From assembly GCA_047967505.1 (NCBI GenBank), contig CM106540.1: 64,000 nt of DNA, one strand, 5' to 3'. Origin of the DNA: Dipteris shenzhenensis. Lineage: Eukaryota > Polypodiophyta > Polypodiopsida > Gleicheniales. The stretch's first letter is position 1. Every line of letters starts with the position of its first letter. Positions 57,618 to 64,000 of the stretch are shown here, piece after piece. The position numbers and the translations under genes are program-made. The notes under the pieces are model-generated. The model was not told where the DNA came from. It worked only from the letters and a program-made list of their open reading frames with translations, and made no database searches.

Positions 57618-57800
57618 TTACAGGGATTATGCTATGACGGAAATGAACATGTCCTGTCCAGTTATTATACACCCGTAGGGACACATATATGTGTTGTAAA
57701 AAATTCATGGGTCTCTGATGATTGCCACAGAATTTATCAAAGATTACCATGGAAAAATTTCAATTGCAGAGTCGCAAGTTGCATTCACTCTTCCAAGCAT
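57618..57800 (+). pseudogene. Fossil DYW-domain fragment downstream of the PPR ORF
   Basis: In a frame different from the PPR ORF, 57639-57728 reads 'GNEHVLSSYYTPVGTHICVV' then 'KNSWVSDDCH'. This parallels the DYW block HSEKLA...TPPGTPI-IVKNLRVC-DCH. A frameshift then continues 'EFIKDYHGKISIAESQVAF', parallel to the 'KLISKI-REIIVRDARRFHHF' end. The terminal DYW triplet is not found. This is best explained as the decayed original C-terminus of the PPR gene. The HxE zinc-site His appears as Gly-Asn-Glu. Confidence 0.6.
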
Positions 57801-59055
57801 AAGATTATTTTGTGTGGGTGGCAACACTAGATCAAAAGCAGGACCACTCTCCACCATAGTATGTCCAGGAGTGCAGTCCGATGTGTTTAGCCATGACAAA
57901 CGTTATAGGCAAGATGAACCTTGATGCTCCTGTGAATATGGCAGAGGAACATGTGGCACCATCCTGTCAATCAATTCTGGAGAGTGAGTTGAGAGTAATC
58001 TGTTTCGAGGCCATCATTATGTGTGCTAGTGGATTGGAATGGGTATGGACTGACCTCAGTGCATGTGTAGGGATCCCAAAAGTACCAGAAGAATTTTCTG
58101 TTTACTGTGATTGGCATTGTTGTTGTCTCAAATGGTATGGGAGGAGGGTTCAATATAATCTGTGTTACAAAAAGAGCCAAGTGCTATGTTCCCCCTCTTC
58201 GAACCATAAGTAGTTGCCAGTTTGCTATTTAACAGCCTATCATATCTAAGAATTGTTGAGATGTGTACATCAGAGCCATTGGAATGGCTAAATCTACATC
58301 CACATGATTGATGGATGAGGAGATTGGAGAGCATTAGGATTAGGAGATGAACACTTGGCTTCCTACTTAGTGGTTGTTCATCACCTTGTATTGTGTAGTT
58401 CGTCTTAGCCTTCCAATTGATTGGCTCCTATTGTGTGGTTCACCATTTCATCTCTCCTTCCTTCATTATGAGCTTCTCCTTTGAGAAGTCCTACATGATT
58501 TCAGAGCCTTGTTTTGAATCTCTTTTCCCTTGCCTTCAGAGGCCTCTTATTCTAGAACCCTCCTTAAATGACTTGGTCTTCTCTCCTTTGAAGAACTAGA
58601 TGGTTTATCTTAGAATTGGCTGGAAACTGGTTACTAGTATTATATCTACAGCTGTTTTTGGCTTCTTTGTTTCCTACCTCATCAGTCAAGCTACATTTCT
58701 GACTTGTTTTTTGAAGGAGTTTTGGTTGTGGATCCATGTCAAGAAGCCATCTCAGTTTATATATTGAAATGAGTCTTTGTTTGGAAGTTTGAGCTGTTGG
58801 AATATGGATGGTCACCTCCCCACTTGTGAGCCCCCAAATGAGGAGAGCAAAAGGGGGGGGTGAACCAGACAAGGCTACCACACACAGGCAGGATCTAGAC
58901 TGCCATGTGGGCAGCATATATACCCTAAAGGATGCATGGAGAGCTGATATGGAGTACAGAATTCTACGGGACAGGGTACAGAACAGTATGGAGCTGCAGC
59001 AGTGGATCCATGGGCTGAGATGGAGGTGCTGGAGGACAATAAAGAGAGCAGGGGT
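57801..59055. other. Spacer 3' of the PPR gene
   Basis: Short ORFs only. The purine/G-rich block near 58850 is followed by the LTR of the next element. No gene recognised. Confidence 0.5.
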
Positions 59056-59624
59056 TGTCATGACAAGAGAAATCACTAATCCGTGATTAGTAGACATTAA
59101 GACATTATTATATATTATACGCCAATGGAGTAATATGTATTTGTATTTTTTAAGGACATAGACCGATTTGTTAAGGCGGTGGATCATCTCAGTAGATAGG
59201 ACTAATCGAGCTGGAGCCACTGCTTCAGACGGCATCGAATTTGGACATGTGACATTCATTTTATTAATAAAATATGCACACACGTGTCTAGGTCCTAGGC
59301 GCAATAGGAAGAAAAGGGAGCATTAAGGTGCATTGAATGGTAGATGCATGGGTCATAGGCTAAGGGCAGGTGTAAATGGGAAGATGGAACTTAGTGATCT
59401 CAAGGGACATTAATGAGAGGGTATCACCCTTTCATTGTGAATCTCATGTAGCATTCTCGATTCACCTTGCATTCATCCGCCATCTCTCACACACCTTGCA
59501 TGTAGGTCGAAAATAGAAACAAGTACTCTCACGAGGGTGCTCTTCCCTATTGGAGGGCCAATCGGCATTCAAATTCTGCATGCTTTGCACACATTTGCAT
59601 TCTTGAGAAGGCTGGTTCTTCACA
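59056..59624 (+). repeat. 5' LTR, 569 bp
   Basis: TGTCATGACAAG...TTCTTCACA. An AATAAA lies near 59267 inside the LTR. Confidence 0.88.
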
Positions 59625-59626
59625 TT

Positions 59627-59637
59627 TGGTATCAGAG
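59627..59637 (+). other. Primer-binding site
   Basis: TGGTATCAGAG, tRNA-iMet type, after a TT spacer. Confidence 0.8.
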
Positions 59638-60431
59638 TATCGACGAGCCACTATCGGGACGGGAAGAGAAGGAGAAGAAGAGAGCACGAGGGAAGGTGCA
59701 ACATGTGGGACAACAGCCAACGTAGTGTTCGTCGCGGAAGGGAGTTGTATGAGAAGACGGCGTGTAGGGAAGATCGTACGGGAGACAGAGAGAGAGAGCA
59801 CCTCAGGGAGTCCACGTGCACGGACAAGAGACAAGGTGCGGAAACAAACTCGCAGAGAAAGACTTGCAGATCTGCACGTGAAACAGTGTATTGATCGAGA
59901 TCCAAAAGGCCGCTCGACAAGATCTGCATGCGAAACTGTGGGGTTGCTGAGGTCTGGAAGTCCGGCTGCCAAGGTCTAGGAAGGGCGAAATTCAGAGCCC
60001 TTGAGGTAAGGGCTTTCTCTGATTTTTTTGGTCTTTGGACGGAGAACGGGGTGACTGCCCCCCGTGCGAATAGACCCTTAAAACCCTTAAACCGTGATGA
60101 AAAGAGACTTCCCCCCCTCGGTTCTCCCCAATAGAAAGTTGGATCGGAACAAGATTTTAAGGGGGTGATCCACCCACCAAGCACCCCCTATAACGGTATC
60201 TAGAGCTCCAATCCACTCAAAATAAGTAGCCCAAACGGAGCGCATCAGTTTATAGCAGAAATACAAGAAGAAAAGCCTAAAAGAGAAGGAAGAAGAGGTC
60301 ATTTGAAGTGGTTTTTCGACACAAGCAAAGCGGGAGTCGGATAAGTACCACCAACTCTACAACACTTGACTTTTGCTGTAAAATAAACCCCTTTTCTGAA
60401 ATTACAGCAAGTCATTTTCTCTCTTGTATTA

Positions 60432-60758
60432 TTGGAAGGAGAAGGAATATTTAATAATGAACTTGTCCTGTTTCCTCCACTACCAGAAGGAGATAGGGAG
60501 AGAACACCATCACCTCCTCCTGAAGAGGATAATGTAGATGAGAGTTACACACATATTGAGTATGATAACCCCCATATGGAATTACCTTCATCTTTCCTTC
60601 AAGAATCTCATGATAGGGAGTTTTCCTTCAGAAATGAAGGGAGAAAGGAGTCTATCCAAGAGCAAGGCGCTGAGTTTACGCGTTTAACTCAAAATCCCGT
60701 ACACATGGATTATGATCCAAGTGCAGAGGAAGAGACAAGTCCCTCGTTGATATTCTAG
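60432..60758 (+). pseudogene. Gag leader ORF, acidic
   Basis: Acidic, Pro/Ser-rich segment ('FPPLPEGDRERTPSPPPEED') without an ATG start near its beginning (the first codon is TTG). It probably is the N-terminal, disordered part of gag, separated from the core by stops. Confidence 0.45.
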
Positions 60759-60879
60759 TTTCTTAGCTTAGTCATATGATTGAACAGTCAATTATGACAA
60801 AATTAGGGACTAAGAGAGTGCTGAATTTTAGGGATGACGATTTAAGTACCCCCTCAAAGAGAGCTAAATTCCATCCGTG

Positions 60880-61730
60880 AGAGAGAATAGAGTTCCCAAA
60901 GTGTGATGGAGTAAGAGAGGCGGATAAAATCCTCAATTGGATTCGCCATTTTGAGCTATGTTTTGTCCATCAAGATAAGATTGACCGCGAGAAGCTCGCT
61001 CTTGCCACAGTGCATCTACAGAAGGATGCTTTGATGTGGTGGTCCTTATCACAAACGGAAAAAGATCATATTCTTCAATGGTCTAAATTTGTAGAGCCGC
61101 TTAAGGCCACTTTCATGCCTCCGAGGCATGAAGAAGAATTGACCTTCCGCTGGGAAAGGTTCAGGCAATTCGATAATGAGAGTAATGCTAAATTTACAGC
61201 TAGGTTCTGGAAACTCTCTTTAGAGTTACCTGAGAAGAGCGAGGATGATAGAAGGAAGAAGTATTTAGCAGCCCTAACCTCGAAAGTGAGGTATGAGGTT
61301 GAAATATTCAACCCAACCACCTTGAAAGACCTTACTAAATTGGTTGAGATTGCTGAGAGGGAATTGAATCCTTGTAAACTCTTCAACAAAGGAAAGGAGA
61401 AAGCTATTGTACAAAATGTTAATAGCCAATCACGTCCTAGATGGATACCATTTCCTTCCATGACTGACGATGAGAAGAAAAAGCTAATTAAGAGGGTAAA
61501 TGTTTCTGATGTAAGAAACATAAGCCAGGGCATCCATGGCATAAATGTCCTACTCTATTAGCCAAAATTGCCAAAACCAATTCTGTAAAAGAGAAAGGCA
61601 AAGCATCCAAGCAAGAGGGTGAGGCTTCTATCTCCTCATCCCAGGACTCTATGGTGAACATAGAACCAAGAGTAAATGCTATCCATTCAGCCAACACTGG
61701 TGTATGGATGTGTGAACTGAATAGAGAGTA
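60880..61730 (+). pseudogene. Ty3/Gypsy gag core and zinc knuckle
   Basis: From 60880 the frame reads 'RIEFPKCDGVREADKILNWI' and 'FVHQDKIDREKLALATVHLQ', then 'KDALMWWSLSQTEKDHILQW', 'FMPPRHEEELTFRWERFRQF' and 'EKYLAALTSKVRYEVEIF'-like blocks: the Retrotrans_gag capsid pattern (LP-FDG, A-WW, F-L-Q). After the capsid, the frame shifts at about 61500 into 'CKKHKPGHPWHKC', a CX2C...HX4C zinc knuckle whose first part contains a TGA (C-F-stop-C). The stretch to 61730 then reads 'TNSVKEKGKASKQEGEASIS'. No protease follows. Confidence 0.82.
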
Positions 61731-62270
61731 GGCATATTCATTGTAGAGTATAGACGGAGAAAAATCCATGTAGAGCGTCTAATAGGATGAATAGGCATGA
61801 AATAGAAGAGTTGGAAAAAGAGATTGAAGGTCTATAGTTTCTTTGACTAAGTGGCTCTCATCGCAAAATCATATGTAGCCAAGGTCCACCTAGTTCAATG
61901 AAACATTTGGGTGAGAGAATTGTTTTAATACTGACTAGTTTGTTGAGAATATGTTTCAGCTTATTGAGCATGTTACTATAAAGAGATTTCAGTAGCTAAC
62001 TATTCAGAAGAGGATTCTGAGCATGAAGGGATATTGAAGAGGTACTGCAATGGTACTTCTGCATTTGAATATCCAGCATCTAGAGGAACCAGAACTTGAA
62101 GATGGGATTTAAGTTCTAATTCAGAAGAGATCGTGTACTACTAAGAGAAGATTATTTACAGATTATGAAGATAAGATGCAAATGCAGAAGTAAAAGAGAA
62201 AAGCGTACGCAAGAGAAAGAGACAAGAGAGGATCCAGAAGAGGACTTCTGCCCATCTAAGTAAGAGGGAG
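61731..62270. other. Non-coding internal end of the gag-only element
   Basis: Nothing coding is recognised. An A/G-rich stretch ('aagagggag', about 62262-62270) immediately before the 3' LTR serves as the polypurine tract. Confidence 0.6.
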
Positions 62271-62840
62271 TCTCATGACAAGAGAAATCACTAATCCGTG
62301 ATTAGTAGACATTAAAACATTATTATATATTATACGCCAATGGTGTAACATGTATTTGTATTTATGATGGACACCGATCGATTTGTTATGGTGGTGGATC
62401 ATCTCAATAGATTGGACTAATTGAGCTGGAGCCATTGCTTCAGACGGCGTCGAATTTGAACATGTGACACTCATTTTATTAATAAAATGTACACACACGT
62501 GTCTAGGTCCTAGGGGCAATAGGAAGGGAAGGGTGCATCAAGGTGCATTGAATGGTAGATGCATGGGTCATAGGCTAAGGGCAGGTGTAAATGGGAAGAT
62601 GGAACTTGAGTGATCTCAAGGGACATTAATGAAAGGGTATCACCCTTTCATTGTGAATCTCACGTAGCATTCTCTATTCACCTTGCATTCATCCGCCATC
62701 TCTCACACATCTTGCATGTAGGTCGAAAATAGAAACAAGTACTCTCACGAGGGCGCTTTTTCCCATTGGTGGGCCAATCGGCATTCAAATTCTACATGCA
62801 TTGCACACATTTGCATTCTTGAGACGACTGGTTCTTCACA
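62271..62840 (+). repeat. 3' LTR, 570 bp
   Basis: Begins TCTCATGACAAG (TG start mutated) and ends TTCTTCACA; colinear with 59056-59624 with many substitutions. Confidence 0.85.
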
Positions 62841-62966
62841 GGGTGACGGTCATGGCAGGCAAGACACCTTGCCTTGGAACTGCCCAACGGTGGGGCCTTA
62901 TATAGGCCACCCTTGGGGGCTCACAGCAACCCAAAGAGCTGCCCTAAGTCAGCCTACAGGTCGGCC

Positions 62967-62971
62967 CAAAG
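62967..62971. other. Target-site duplication, left (CAAAG)
   Basis: CAAAG here and at 63826-63830 flank the element exactly. Confidence 0.85.
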
Positions 62972-63225
62972 TATAGGCTCAAGGAAGCGGAAGGAGGTAC
63001 AAATGTGGAGCAGAACGCTGAAAGCTGTCACATCAACTACTAACAAATGAAAGTACAAAGTACAAAATAAAGGGTAACCGTAGGACAATGTCCTAGTGGT
63101 ACCACTAGTACTAGGTGTCATAAAACACTAAAAATACTAGGTGACCTAAGTGCCAATAACTAAAGCTACATGGCACATACCAGGGCCCAGAGGGCATCAA
63201 TACGACCGGGAGATGATGGCCTACA
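62972..63225 (-). repeat. 3' LTR, 254 bp
   Basis: Element-orientation start TGTAGGCCATCATCTCCC at 63225, end ...CCTATA at 62972 (final TG/CA end mutated). Confidence 0.85.
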
Positions 63226-63352
63226 AACCCCCCTTTATGGCATGGCTTGAAGTATTCTTAAAATGTTTCAGAATACCTGGTATTTTCTGGTCATGGTGGC
63301 ACATGTTCATCCCAAGGGATATAGCCACCTATGAATGTAAAAGGTAGCTAGA

Positions 63353-63640
63353 TCATGTAACAAAGGGAACTAAGTGTAAAGCCTGTCGAAAGACTTCAAA
63401 CTTTGGACGAGGGAGTGCCTTTGTAAACAGATCTGCTATGTTGTTCTCTGTGGGAAGGTAGGATAACTCTATGTCTCCTATTGACAACTGCTCTCGAACA
63501 TAATGATAGTGTGGTACGGTTGATGCAGGTATGGATGACTGCTGTTGCAGATGGAGTACGTACAGATCCGTATGGCGCGAGCTTGAAGAGCAACAGGGGT
63601 CGACACAAAGTAAGGGGAGTAGGTGCCTAGAGCAATGAAC
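63353..63640 (-). pseudogene. Copia RNase H C-terminal end
   Basis: The open frame ends 'YHYVREQLSIGDIELSYLPT', 'NNIADLFTKALPRPKFEVFR' and 'LHLVPFVT' with a stop at 63353. This is the standard Copia pol end (H-H-VRE-V-GDI-L-Y-PT-ADI-TKAL-R-F). The upstream part of the frame ('SRHTDLYVLHLQQQSSIPAS') is not recognisable Copia and may be a scrambled junction. Confidence 0.85.
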
Positions 63641-63642
63641 AT

Positions 63643-63654
63643 GCTCTGATAGCA
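63643..63654 (-). other. Primer-binding site, one mismatch
   Basis: Minus strand TGCTATCAGAGC, one base different from TGGTATCAGAGC, one base after the LTR. Confidence 0.7.
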
Positions 63655-63655
63655 C

Positions 63656-63825
63656 TGTAGGCTCAAGGAAGCGGAAGGAGGTACAAACATGGAGAGTGGT
63701 ACCACTAGTACTAGGTGTCATAGGACACTAAAAGTACTAGGTGACCTAAGTGCCAATAACTAAAGCTACATGGCACATACCAGGGCCCAAAGGGCATCAA
63801 TACGATCGGGAGATGATGGCCTACA
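63656..63825 (-). repeat. 5' LTR, 170 bp (84-bp internal deletion)
   Basis: Starts TGTAGGCCATCATCTCCC at 63825, ends ...TTGAGCCTACA at 63656. Matches the 3' LTR except for the deletion near 63690. Confidence 0.85.
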
Positions 63826-64000
63826 CAAAGGGCCTTAAAAGTTAGTTTGGGGGGCTGTTTGGGTCGGACATTTCCCTCCTTGCTGGTCGGTCCATTTGGA
63901 GGGCCTTGTGCCCGATAAAAGGGAGGCCCCAAGGCTTCATAACACATCTTCTGGAGCAGCAAATAAGAACCAGCAAGGACTAGCAGGAGCAGCCTTGTCT
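63826..64000. other. Right flank, no gene seen
   Basis: Begins with the CAAAG duplication. GC-rich spacer ('ggaggccccaaggcttc'). The left flank 62841-62966 has the same character. Confidence 0.5.

Larger units (their letters stand above)
59056..62840 (+). mobile_element. Ty3/Gypsy-type LTR element with gag only
   Basis: 3785 bp, bounded by LTRs 59056-59624 and 62271-62840, with a PBS two bases after the 5' LTR and a purine tract before the 3' LTR. Flanks share GGGT (59052-59055 and 62841-62844), a possible TSD. The internal region has a gag with Retrotrans_gag features and no protease, RT or integrase, so it is non-autonomous. The LTRs differ at many sites, so the insertion is older than the one at 32.8 kb. 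Confidence 0.88.
62972..63825 (-). mobile_element. Micro-Copia: LTR element reduced to 854 bp
   Basis: In minus orientation: 5' LTR 63656-63825, PBS 63643-63654, about 420 bp of interior holding only the C-terminal end of Copia RNase H, a PPT (AAAGGGGGG before 63225) and the 3' LTR 62972-63225. Both sides have CAAAG. The PBS lies a few bases from pol-end sequence, so gag, protease, integrase and RT are all deleted, yet terminal signals and TSD survive. The 5' LTR lacks 84 bp present in the 3' LTR. Confidence 0.85.

Noticed and set aside
58564-59304. 246-codon minus ORF
   Set aside because: It runs across the start of a defined LTR (59056) and unrelated flank; part of it recurs only because the LTR recurs at 62256-62519.

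Overview
This is a stretch of a large, repeat-rich land-plant nuclear genome. A fern or other non-seed plant is my best guess. That guess rests on the style of a long intron-free PPR gene, an F-box/beta-propeller gene, Copia, Ty3/Gypsy, CACTA and Helitron remains, long low-GC spacers and abundant microsatellites. No rRNA, tRNA, CRISPR or bacterial-type operon is visible. Species identity is inference.

Only two convincing host genes are present, both on the + strand: an F-box protein (23087-24208) with a TATA box at 22706, and a PLS-class PPR protein (55127-57511). The PPR gene lacks a proper C-terminus, but a decayed DYW-type tail lies about 100-280 bp downstream in other frames. A 28-bp tandem duplication at its 5' end creates an out-of-frame upstream ATG.

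The rest is mobile DNA in various states of decay. From left to right: a decayed minus-strand gene or transposon with a Ulp1-like protease block (1.3-7.8 kb); a Ty3/Gypsy pol pseudogene (9.9-13.3 kb); a duplicated spacer (13.4-15.35 kb); the 3' half of a CACTA transposon with its terminus at 18011 (15.7-18.0 kb); one LTR with PBS and a gag start (20.3-21.4 kb); a 319-bp foldback (22.25-22.57 kb); a CA-rich minisatellite holding a gag-only LTR element in minus orientation (26.2-29.2 kb); a second, smaller foldback (30.57-30.73 kb); and a nested pair at 32.7-37.3 kb. In the nested pair, a nearly pristine gag-only LTR element (LTRs differing at 1 of 289 positions, perfect TSD TTTGG) sits in-frame inside an older coiled-coil ORF.

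Further right are a decayed cysteine-rich transposase-like gene (39.3-41.1 kb), a Copia RT relic (42.96-43.38 kb), a large decayed Helitron (44.5-49.6 kb) that carries both Rep/helicase and an apurinic-like endonuclease domain, an RPA-like gene on the same strand just upstream (50.6-52.1 kb), a gag-only LTR element (59.06-62.84 kb), and a Copia element shrunk to 854 bp with intact TSDs (62.97-63.83 kb).

The most notable items are the endonuclease-bearing Helitron with its RPA partner, the family of gag-only LTR elements with a recent in-frame insertion, the micro-Copia derivative, and the PPR gene with a fossil DYW tail. Intron positions and element boundaries not supported by TSD or LTR are approximate.
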